Positions 1 to 7,347 of a stretch of DNA of 64,000 bases are shown in pieces (the first letter of the stretch is position 1; each line of letters begins with the position of its first letter). The stretch is from Bacillota bacterium (lineage in GTDB: Bacteria > Bacillota > Clostridia > DSM-8532): NCBI GenBank assembly GCA_023415205.1, contig JAEZLR010000035.1, positions 1 through 64,000 of the forward strand. Reading direction: 5' to 3'. The translations under genes were made by a program, and so were the position numbers. The notes below the pieces were generated by a model. The model did no database searches and was not told the DNA's origin. It was given only the letters and a program-made list of their open reading frames with translations.

Positions 1-200
1 ACCACGGCCTGGGATAGGGCGTCGACAGTGGTGAACGTGACACGATAAAGCTTTGAGTCGTGCATGACAAATGAAGCTACTGAAGCTGCAAGCCTGTTCA
101 TGGGCGTGCAGGAGAGGGAATGTTAAATCATGAACTGCACCCGGAGATGCTCTTGTGGATACGGTTTCGGACGCGGGTTCGATTCCCGCCGTCTCCACCA
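1..200 (+). ncRNA. ssrA: tmRNA (3' part; 5' end lies outside the window)
   Basis: Transfer-messenger RNA rescues stalled ribosomes and tags the incomplete protein for proteolysis. The segment ends in a tRNA-like T arm containing GGTTCGATTCC, followed by an acceptor strand and an encoded CCA at 198-200. The sequence before it is stem-rich, as expected for tmRNA pseudoknots. The tag-peptide reading frame and the 5' acceptor strand are not in the window, so the start is artificial. A terminator-like hairpin follows at 231-257. The 3' end of ssrA is a common integration site, which matters for the unusual genes downstream. Confidence 0.9.
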
Positions 201-230
201 AACCAATTTAATAAGAATTGATACAATGAG

Positions 231-257
231 AGCCAGTCCGCTAGGATTGGCTTTTGT
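231..257 (+). terminator. Rho-independent terminator of tmRNA
   Basis: AGCCAGTCC pairs with GGATTGGCT (one G-T pair) around a short loop and is followed by TTTTGTT. It lies 30 nt after the tmRNA CCA end, the expected place for the ssrA terminator. Confidence 0.75.
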
Positions 258-332
258 TGCGTCTGCTAGAAAAACAGCTTGAAAATGTCGGTTTTGGTGT
301 CGAATTTATTTAAAATCGTTAGCTTAAAGCAT

Positions 333-393
333 TTGAGGTGTTAACCTCAAATTACTGATGAAAAAAATCATCTCATTTTGAGATGTTTTTTTT
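333..393 (+). terminator. Inverted repeat followed by a terminator hairpin
   Basis: Two separate hairpins lie between tmRNA and the macro gene. TTGAGGT/ACCTCAA with a 4-nt loop spans 333-350. CATCTC/GAGATG spans 369-385 and is followed by eight T residues (386-393). The second has the form of an intrinsic terminator and would isolate the macro gene from ssrA read-through. No other gene was seen between 201 and 439. Confidence 0.6.
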
Positions 394-439
394 GTTATAG
401 TATTATTGGATGATATTAAGTTCCGAAGTGAGGTGCCCT

Positions 440-1468
440 ATGCCACTTGAGATAATTCGTAATGATATAACAAACGTACAGGCCGATGCCATTGTCAATG
501 CGGCAAACACATCTCTGCTTGGAGGAGGTGGTATCGATGGAGCCATCCATAGGGCTGCCGGTCCTGAATTACTCATTGAGTGCCAGACCCTTGGCGGATG
601 TAAAGTCGGAGAGGCAAAGATAACCAAAGGATATCAGTTGCCTGCAAAATATATTATACATACCGTGGGTCCTGTCTGGCGGGGTGGTAACGAAAATGAG
701 GAAAAGCTCCTTGCTGATTGTTATAAGAATTCACTGGCATTGGCCAAGGAATACAAGCTGGAGAGCATTGCGTTTCCATTGATTTCATCAGGTGCCTTTG
801 GATATCCAAAAGATAAAGCCTTGAAAACGGCTATGTCTATCATTGGTGAATTTCTATTAAGTAATGATATGACAGTCTATCTGGTGGTGTATGACAAGGC
901 GTCAGTTATTCTGTCAGAGAAGCTGTTTTTATCTATAAAACAATACATTGATGATAGGTATATCGAAGAACATCCTGGTGATAGAAATAATAGGCTGGAA
1001 TTAAGGTCTCTGAAGGAAGAATATCCTATGGCAGCGTATCCAATGGAAGCATCCCTTCTCTCTTCTATGGAATCAGCAGTTCCTGCAAGAAAGCGAAAGC
1101 GCAGCCTTGAAGATATGATAAAGCAAATGGATGAAACCTTTTCTCAGAGGCTCCTTCGCTTGATTGACGAAAAAGGAATGACCGATTCGGAGACCTATAA
1201 GAAAGCAAATATAGACCGCAAGTTATTTTCAAAAATCCGCAATGATATAAATTATAAACCCAGTAAACCAACCGCTATTGCTTTTGCCATAGCCTTGAGG
1301 CTTAACCTTGATGAAACACAGGATCTGTTGCATAAAGCGGGATATGCTCTTTCGCATAGCAGTAAATTTGATATTATCATTCAATACTTTATTAACGAAG
1401 GCAACTATAACATTTTTGAGATCAATGAGGCCCTATTTGCCTTTGACCAGAATCTTCTGGGTGCTTAG
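440..1468 (+). CDS. Macro domain protein with C-terminal helical (HTH-like) domain
   Basis: The protein has 342 residues. Residues 1-165 form a macro domain, a fold that binds ADP-ribose and often removes it from proteins or from O-acetyl-ADP-ribose. The motifs VNAAN (19-23), a run of four glycines (28-31) and SSGAFGYP (116-123) line the ligand pocket. After a basic linker (KRKRS), the last ~120 residues form a separate helical domain (SQRLLRLIDEKG, SKIRND, DLLHKAGYALS) that resembles an XRE-type helix-turn-helix; its role is unknown. The ATG at 440 is chosen because AGTGAGGTG precedes it and the macro core starts there. A vWA gene follows 106 bp later. From memory, this macro-plus-helical architecture beside a vWA protein recurs in gut Firmicutes and Actinobacteria without an assigned function. 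Confidence 0.85.
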   Translation: MPLEIIRNDITNVQADAIVNAANTSLLGGGGIDGAIHRAAGPELLIECQTLGGCKVGEAKITKGYQLPAKYIIHTVGPVWRGGNENEEKLLADCYKNSLALAKEYKLESIAFPLISSGAFGYPKDKALKTAMSIIGEFLLSNDMTVYLVVYDKASVILSEKLFLSIKQYIDDRYIEEHPGDRNNRLELRSLKEEYPMAAYPMEASLLSSMESAVPARKRKRSLEDMIKQMDETFSQRLLRLIDEKGMTDSETYKKANIDRKLFSKIRNDINYKPSKPTAIAFAIALRLNLDETQDLLHKAGYALSHSSKFDIIIQYFINEGNYNIFEINEALFAFDQNLLGA

Positions 1469-1574
1469 CTTCTTCATTTCATAATCATCGCATTTGTCGC
1501 TTGCTGTGCGACCATTTGGACTAGATAAAATGTTACCCTTTTATCATATAAAGCATGATATGGAGGATGACATG

Positions 1575-2228
1575 ATGAAAAAAGGATTAACTGAACTCGT
1601 ATTTATTCTTGACAGAAGCGGCTCAATGAGCGGCCTCGAAAGCGACACCATTGGCGGATACAACGCTATGTTAGAAAAGCAGAAAAAGGAAGATGGAGAG
1701 GCTGTTATAACCACTGTTTTATTTGATGACAGATATGAGCTTTTGCATGACCGCATTCACATACGAGGGATAACACCTATTACCAACAAAGAGTATTATG
1801 TGCGTGGGAATACTGCTTTATTGGATGCGGTGGGCAAGACCATCAATAAAATTGGAAATGCCCAGAAGCATACTGCCGAACATGAACGGGCTGAGCAGGT
1901 CATGATTGTCATTACCACTGATGGAATGGAGAATGCCAGCCGGGAGTTCAGTTATGAAAAAGTGCGCCAGATGATTGAGCACCAAAAAAGCAAATATGGG
2001 TGGGAGTTCATTTTCCTTGGTGCGAATATTGATGCCGTTGCTACAGCGGGGCGTTTGGGTATTGATAAAAGCAGAGCAACAAACTATCATGCAGACAGCG
2101 AAGGTACCCTATTAAATTATGAAGTGCTCAGTGAAACGGTGAGTTGCTTAAGAGCCAGCCGACCTATAGAGGAAAACTGGAAAGAACGCATTGATACCGA
2201 TTTTAACAAACGCAGAGAAAGGAGATAA
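1575..2228 (+). CDS. von Willebrand factor A (vWA) domain protein
   Basis: The protein has 217 residues and is almost entirely one vWA domain, a metal-dependent protein-binding fold. The MIDAS motif DRSGSMS is at residues 13-19; a Thr follows in VRGNTALLDA, and TTDGMEN supplies the later acidic site. There is no signal peptide or membrane segment, so it is probably cytoplasmic. The start at 1575 has GGAGG eight nt upstream; an ATG directly before it (1572) is the alternative. It follows the macro gene in the same orientation, suggesting one functional unit. It resembles TerY-like vWA proteins of stress systems, but no ter genes are nearby. Its partner and substrate are unknown. Confidence 0.85.
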   Translation: MKKGLTELVFILDRSGSMSGLESDTIGGYNAMLEKQKKEDGEAVITTVLFDDRYELLHDRIHIRGITPITNKEYYVRGNTALLDAVGKTINKIGNAQKHTAEHERAEQVMIVITTDGMENASREFSYEKVRQMIEHQKSKYGWEFIFLGANIDAVATAGRLGIDKSRATNYHADSEGTLLNYEVLSETVSCLRASRPIEENWKERIDTDFNKRRERR

Positions 2229-2375
2229 GGTTCCTTGGAGCTCTCATAGAGGATATCGCGGGTGGTTTTTGAGTGGAATATTGTGGTATAATAAATTGTA
2301 GCGATTACAAATATTGTAACAAGTCGGGATCCTGTGGGTGGCTGAATTTACTTATTGTAAGGGATAGGGGTAGGA

Positions 2376-4394
2376 ATGGTGAAAAAAATAGTTATTATCT
2401 ACATTTTTCTTGTGGTGAGCTTACTCACCAGTTGTTCCAGAGAAGCTACCGAGCCATTGCAAACTACCACACCAGAGGTATCCCAACACAATGATCCAAG
2501 CCTTGATAAGAATACAAGCACACCCAACTCCAGCTCTGAAGTAGTAGAGTTCTATGACAAAGGGTTGGAAAAGATTATTCGCGAAAAACTAAATAAGCCT
2601 GAGGAACCAATATTTACAACTGAGTTGGAGGGTATTACAGAGCTATATGCATGGGCTGATCAAACAAGTCCGGAAGAGGATTATTCACCGGTCAGTTATC
2701 CAAGAAAGGACTATAGTGAGGGAACTCGCGGAAACATTGGTTCGCTCAAGGATATGGTCCATTTGAAAAACCTTAAACACCTTACCATGGTACAGCAGAA
2801 CATAGATGACTTTTCACCGCTCTCTGAATTACAGAATCTTGAAAGCCTCGACATAGCCTGTAATGGGATTGATGACTTTTCCTTTCTAAAGAACTTGAAA
2901 AAGCTAAAATCTTTGAATATATTAGCCAATAATCTGTCTGAGCTATCCCAAGTAACACATCTACAGAATCTGGAGATGCTTGATATTAGCTATAACAAGA
3001 TCGATGACATCAAGGGAATAGATAAGCTACCCTATCTCAAGGCTCTTATGATTGATCAGGTTTGGAGTGACTACAAAACTCGAATAACAGACCTTTCTCC
3101 TTTGAAGGGAATGAGGCATTTAGAAACGCTTTCATTAAGTTCGAACAGCATAGAGGATCTATCGCCGCTTTCTGGCCTGATTCTAATCAGGGAATTGGAT
3201 CTGTGCAATAATGAAATTGAGAATATTGCCCCCTTAAGTAAGCTGGTTAATATGGATAGCCTTGATCTGGACTGGAACGGTATTTATGACATCCAGCCTT
3301 TAACCAATATGAAGAAGCTCAGAAAGCTTAGGATAGACTATTATGGGGTGTTGAATCCCTCGCTCTTAAGACAATTTCCTGGTCTAACCGATGTGGAATT
3401 TGACTGGAGTAAAGTGCCTTACGCTTATACAATTAGCCCTCAACTCGCCCAGGAAGGGGTAGTCCCCGGGAACCATGCCAATAATTCATCTGTTGGATTT
3501 GATGGCTCCTCGCTCTATTTTATAGAGACTTCATATGGTGACTTACCCCATCCTGTATTAGTCAGACTTGATTTACAGACTGAAATATGCCGAAGCATTA
3601 GCGGTCAGATTACTGAACAGATGCATCGTGTCTCTGGTGCTGCCACGGGTGGATGGATTAATGAAGAGGTGTCTTCGCTTAACATCTATAAGGGAAAGCT
3701 TTATTTTTATAGCTATGGACACAATAATAGTGAGGCTTCTTGCGAAGAATGGGGTTATTATCCAGGAGGAGACCTACAGGGCTTCACGCGAATGAATCTG
3801 GATGGTAGCCAGAGGGAGTACCTTACAACCGAGCCTATTAGCGATATTAATATAAAGAATGACAGAATATATTATCTTGATGGGAAGAGCCTGCCTTCAC
3901 GGATGGACCTAGATGGAAATCATCCGGAAGTTCTTATTAACAAGCCCTGTAGTTTCGTGTATGCAACTGACGAGAGGCTGTTTTATATCCCATTGGAAGA
4001 CAGCCACGGCCTATTTGCGATGTCGCTGGAGGATTTAACTGAGGAAGTCATAATAAGTGAAAAAGTTTCGTCACCCATCATTTTGGATGATGCCATATAC
4101 TTTTTAAATACCAAGGGGAATATCTGTAAGTATGATTATGATGCTGGACATGTCGAGGTTATAAAGGAATGCAGCGCATCCAAGATTAACATTAATTATC
4201 GGTATATATTCTTTTGTGACGATGAAAGGATTTACCGCATGGACCATGACGGCAGTAACCTTACTACAATACGTGAAGACTGGGCTTGGGATCTTTCGGT
4301 TATCGGGGATTATGTCTTCTATCAATGTGGTGATGGCCTTAAAAAGATCAAGGATGATGGCAGTGAGTATACCGAATACTTTACGTATTACTGA
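2376..4394 (+). CDS. Lipoprotein with leucine-rich repeats and a C-terminal propeller-like region
   Basis: The protein has 672 residues. An N-terminal signal ends in a lipobox, LLTSC, with Cys20 as the lipidation site, followed by a Ser/Thr/Pro-rich linker, so it is probably anchored outside the membrane. Residues ~110-320 hold about eight leucine-rich repeats of the internalin-like, ~22-residue type (LKNLKHL, LQNLESLDIACNGI, LPYLKAL). Residues ~345-672 contain repeated GSSLYFIE-, GKLYFYSYG- and NDRIYYLDG-type strands, resembling the DUF5050 propeller family. The start has AGGGGTAGGA upstream. LRR regions usually bind proteins or glycans; the ligand is unknown. It lies 147 bp after the vWA gene, but a functional link is unproven. 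Confidence 0.8.
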   Translation: MVKKIVIIYIFLVVSLLTSCSREATEPLQTTTPEVSQHNDPSLDKNTSTPNSSSEVVEFYDKGLEKIIREKLNKPEEPIFTTELEGITELYAWADQTSPEEDYSPVSYPRKDYSEGTRGNIGSLKDMVHLKNLKHLTMVQQNIDDFSPLSELQNLESLDIACNGIDDFSFLKNLKKLKSLNILANNLSELSQVTHLQNLEMLDISYNKIDDIKGIDKLPYLKALMIDQVWSDYKTRITDLSPLKGMRHLETLSLSSNSIEDLSPLSGLILIRELDLCNNEIENIAPLSKLVNMDSLDLDWNGIYDIQPLTNMKKLRKLRIDYYGVLNPSLLRQFPGLTDVEFDWSKVPYAYTISPQLAQEGVVPGNHANNSSVGFDGSSLYFIETSYGDLPHPVLVRLDLQTEICRSISGQITEQMHRVSGAATGGWINEEVSSLNIYKGKLYFYSYGHNNSEASCEEWGYYPGGDLQGFTRMNLDGSQREYLTTEPISDINIKNDRIYYLDGKSLPSRMDLDGNHPEVLINKPCSFVYATDERLFYIPLEDSHGLFAMSLEDLTEEVIISEKVSSPIILDDAIYFLNTKGNICKYDYDAGHVEVIKECSASKININYRYIFFCDDERIYRMDHDGSNLTTIREDWAWDLSVIGDYVFYQCGDGLKKIKDDGSEYTEYFTYY

Positions 4395-4430
4395 TAAATA
4401 CCCTCCACTATTAATATAAAGGCGGCCTAA

Positions 4431-5198
4431 CTATTGTTTTTTGTTGGCCATCATTTTTTTCGCTCCTTTATCTAAGAACCTGCCCATGGTTACTGGAAAA
4501 AGATACATCATTCTGGTCTGGAATGACAAAGTTTTAGAGGGACAAACAATAAATTTATCCTTATTTTTGCTGATTTGAACTGCAAGGTTTCTCCCTACTT
4601 TTTCGGGCTCCTCCTTCATTTCTTCAGGAATTGGCAAGGGTTTTGCCGACTGGGTTCTGGTTAATGGCGGATGCATGATATGAAAGCTAATCCCTTTATC
4701 TTGGTACTCAAGGCCCAAACATTTTGCAAGTGTCTCCAGTGCACCTTTGCTTGAGGCATAGGAGCTTATGTTTGCAAATCCAGTAATTCCAATAGCTGAA
4801 GAAGTAAAAAACACTTTACCGGATTTCTGCTTTTTCATGATAGGTATTACAGCACGACAAAGATGAATGGCTCCGTAAAAATTGACATCTAAGGTGTTAC
4901 GATAGTCATTGTCACTTATATTTTCAAATTCTCCAAAAGGGCAGACGCAAGCATTGTGGATGGCATAATCGACCTTTCCAAAACGCTCCGCTGTATGTTC
5001 GATTGCTTTGCTCACGGAATTGGCATCCCGAAGGTCGCCCTTTATGACATGCAATTGTTCGGGAAATTGTGCTTTCAGGACTTCCAATTGTTCTGTATCG
5101 ACATCATAGACCGACACATTCTCTCCATCGTCTAAAAATTGCCGAGCCATGTAATAACCGATGCCTTGATTTGCTCCAGTAATAAATACACTTCTCAT
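4431..5198 (-). CDS. Short-chain dehydrogenase/reductase
   Basis: The protein has 255 residues, the classical SDR length. It carries the nucleotide-binding TGANQGIG motif (7-14), the NNAG-equivalent HNAC (81-84), Ser133/134 and the catalytic pair Tyr147/Lys151 in YASSK. It should oxidise or reduce an alcohol/carbonyl with NAD(P); the substrate cannot be read from the sequence. Its start overlaps the stop of the upstream TetR gene by 4 nt, so the two are co-transcribed from the palindromic operator at 5821-5859. The C terminus is basic and slightly hydrophobic, as in some membrane-associated SDRs acting on lipids. It is convergent with the LRR lipoprotein gene. Confidence 0.85.
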   Translation of the reverse strand: MRSVFITGANQGIGYYMARQFLDDGENVSVYDVDTEQLEVLKAQFPEQLHVIKGDLRDANSVSKAIEHTAERFGKVDYAIHNACVCPFGEFENISDNDYRNTLDVNFYGAIHLCRAVIPIMKKQKSGKVFFTSSAIGITGFANISSYASSKGALETLAKCLGLEYQDKGISFHIMHPPLTRTQSAKPLPIPEEMKEEPEKVGRNLAVQISKNKDKFIVCPSKTLSFQTRMMYLFPVTMGRFLDKGAKKMMANKKQ

Positions 5199-5809
5199 TT
5201 TTCTTCCTCCTTATATTGTTCTAAAAAAAATAATAAATGCTTTTCTAAAGCGTCTTCTGCTTGCTGTACAGATTGTTCCATAGCAATTTGACGAGAGAAA
5301 CAAAAGAAGAAAATGGATTGGTAAGCAACTGCCAATTCCTTGACAGGTAGATTTTTTAAATACCCCCATTGAATAAGCAGTGAAAAAAACTTACTTTGGG
5401 TTTCAACCGGCTGATCAAACATAAACCTTGCATATAATTTGCCTAGCTGTGGGTTGCTTCTTTGCTCAACCATAAGCATATTGATGAACAAGTAACATCG
5501 TTCGTTGTTTAAAAATTGAGAATAGTGTATTTTTGCGACCCGTAGGAAATCATCATCCTGTATTGTTCCAGGTAGAATGCTCTCAAATGATGATGTGAGT
5601 AACCCAGTCATTTGATTTATTGTTTCCTCAAACTCATGGACAAGGCTGTCAAGAATATCCTGTTTGTTTTTGAAATGATAGTATACGGTGCTCTCTTTTA
5701 TTCCCACTTCCTTGCAAATATCTCGAATGGAAACCGCAAGAAAACCGTATTTTGAAAACTGGCGTAAAGCCACATCAAGGATTTGCTGTCTTGTATTTTT
5801 CTCGTCCAT
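5195..5809 (-). CDS. TetR family transcriptional regulator
   Basis: The protein has 204 residues. Residues 1-50 form a TetR helix-turn-helix (RQQILDVALRQFSKYGF, then IKESTVYYHFKNKQDIL); the remainder is a ligand-binding helical domain. The ATG at 5809 is chosen over an upstream TTG at 5827 because GAGGTGAC precedes it at the right distance. It is the first gene of a two-gene operon with the SDR. A perfect 14-bp inverted repeat lies directly upstream, so autorepression is likely. The ligand is unknown, probably a substrate of the neighbouring SDR or a toxic lipophile. Confidence 0.88.
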   Translation of the reverse strand: MDEKNTRQQILDVALRQFSKYGFLAVSIRDICKEVGIKESTVYYHFKNKQDILDSLVHEFEETINQMTGLLTSSFESILPGTIQDDDFLRVAKIHYSQFLNNERCYLFINMLMVEQRSNPQLGKLYARFMFDQPVETQSKFFSLLIQWGYLKNLPVKELAVAYQSIFFFCFSRQIAMEQSVQQAEDALEKHLLFFLEQYKEEEK

Positions 5810-5820
5810 AGTCACCTCGC

Positions 5821-5859
5821 CTAACAAGTGTTAGATTCATTTTATCTAACACTTGTTAG
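5821..5859 (-). promoter_or_regulatory. TetR operator: perfect 14-bp inverted repeat
   Basis: CTAACAAGTGTTAG (5821-5834) and its exact reverse complement (5846-5859) are separated by 11 bp. Each arm is itself nearly palindromic (CTAACA..TGTTAG), so two TetR dimers could bind. The site lies just upstream of the tetR ribosome binding site, where a bound repressor would block the operon. Confidence 0.75.
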
Positions 5860-5977
5860 ACTGTCAAGTAATTATTTTAAGTTAAATAGAGAGATAAAAG
5901 AGTGCCTGCCGTTCTGCAAAGTATAGAAATAAGGTGTATAATAAAGGCCAAGGACTTTGCGCCGAGGGGGGCATCCC

Positions 5978-7339
5978 ATGTTCAGCAGAAAAGAATTCAC
6001 TAAGATTTTCATACCTGTCTTGATTGAGCAAATATTAATGACGACCATAGGCATTGTCAATACCATGATGGTGAGTGGAATCAGTATGTCAGCTATATCG
6101 GCAGTCAGTCTTATCGATTCCATAAACTATGTGATAATGAACCTATTTACATCCTTTGCAACAGGTGGGACGGTTGTGGTGGCTCAGCGCATAGGGGCCA
6201 AGGATATGGATGGGGCCAATGAAACGTCCGCTCAGGCTATGACGGTATGTGTACTTTCTGCTTTGCTATCAGGTTTCGCTGTTATTGTTTTTGGTCCACA
6301 AATTATTGAGCTTCTATTTAGCGAAGCTGATGCCCAGATAAAATCCTATGCCCTCATTTACTTGAAGTATTCTGGACTTTCTTATCCCTTCCTGGCCGCA
6401 TACACAATGGCAGCAGGGATACTCCGAGCCAGTGGAAATACGAGGGCACCAATGCGAGCCTCAATTCTGTCCAATATCGTCAATATAGGCATTGGGGCAT
6501 TTTGTATCTTTGTCTTAGGATTTGGTGTTGCCGGTGCAGGATTGGCCCTGCTTTGCTCAAGGATTTCTTGTTCTCTCATGCTGGCTTTTGTTGTATTAAG
6601 ACCTGAAGTGGGTAAAGCCGGCATCAGAAAAATAAGCTTCAAGTTTAATAAAGCTATTTTGCTGCCTGTCTTAAGCATAGGTCTACCCGCCTGTATTGAC
6701 GGATTGATCTTTAATGGGGGAAAGCTGGGAATACAATCATTGATTACATCTCTGGGAACGGTCTCTATTGCAGCGAATAGCATTGCCAACTCTGTAAACA
6801 CCTTGACATGTATCCCTGGGAGTGCTATGTCCATTGTAGCCATAACTGTTGTTGGACAAGCAGTAGGTTCCGGTGTTTATGGTAAGAACCTTAGGAAGGT
6901 TATCATCTCTCTCAACGTCTATTCCATAGTGCTGATTACTGCAATCACTATCATCGTATTCCCTTTGCTCCCCTTCATAGTCGATCTCTATAAGCCTTTA
7001 GCTGAGGTCAAAGCGATGACAATTCCCGTGCTTAAGCTGAGCTCAATTCTTATGCCCGTATTCTGGCCTTTGGCCTTTAATCTTTCTGCGTGTATCCGTA
7101 GTACCGGGGACTCCTCGTTTGTTACACTGATATCGGTTTTAAGCATGTGGTTTATTCGTTTTATGGGAGCCTGGGTTAGTGTGAACTATACCTCCTGGGG
7201 GCTTATGGGAGTTTGGGTCTTCTGGTGTATGGATTGGGTCGTGAGGAGTATTGTTTTCACCATCAGAACCAAGGTGAGTCCCTATATCAATAAGAAGGAT
7301 AGCAATATCCATGATGGCCCCATAGAGGCCAGCGGCTAG
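5978..7339 (+). CDS. MATE family multidrug/cation efflux protein
   Basis: The protein has 453 residues and twelve hydrophobic segments, the normal MATE layout. It exports cationic drugs or metabolites using a Na+ or H+ gradient. The N-terminal FIPVLIEQILMTTIGIVNTMMVS and the repeated SG..AP.RAS-type segment are typical of the NorM/DinF superfamily. The ATG at 5978 is preferred because GAGGGGGGC sits seven nt upstream; an in-frame TTG at 5957 is the alternative. It diverges from the tetR-SDR operon, and the palindromic operator lies ~120 bp upstream, so TetR might also control it. It converges with the next gene with only 8 bp between them. Confidence 0.88.
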   Translation: MFSRKEFTKIFIPVLIEQILMTTIGIVNTMMVSGISMSAISAVSLIDSINYVIMNLFTSFATGGTVVVAQRIGAKDMDGANETSAQAMTVCVLSALLSGFAVIVFGPQIIELLFSEADAQIKSYALIYLKYSGLSYPFLAAYTMAAGILRASGNTRAPMRASILSNIVNIGIGAFCIFVLGFGVAGAGLALLCSRISCSLMLAFVVLRPEVGKAGIRKISFKFNKAILLPVLSIGLPACIDGLIFNGGKLGIQSLITSLGTVSIAANSIANSVNTLTCIPGSAMSIVAITVVGQAVGSGVYGKNLRKVIISLNVYSIVLITAITIIVFPLLPFIVDLYKPLAEVKAMTIPVLKLSSILMPVFWPLAFNLSACIRSTGDSSFVTLISVLSMWFIRFMGAWVSVNYTSWGLMGVWVFWCMDWVVRSIVFTIRTKVSPYINKKDSNIHDGPIEASG

Positions 7340-7347
7340 CAAGATGT

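Noticed and set aside
1..4400. An integrated island at ssrA with a downstream attachment repeat
   Set aside because: No integrase gene is present and I did not see a second copy of the ssrA 3' end in the window. The island idea is kept only as a possibility.
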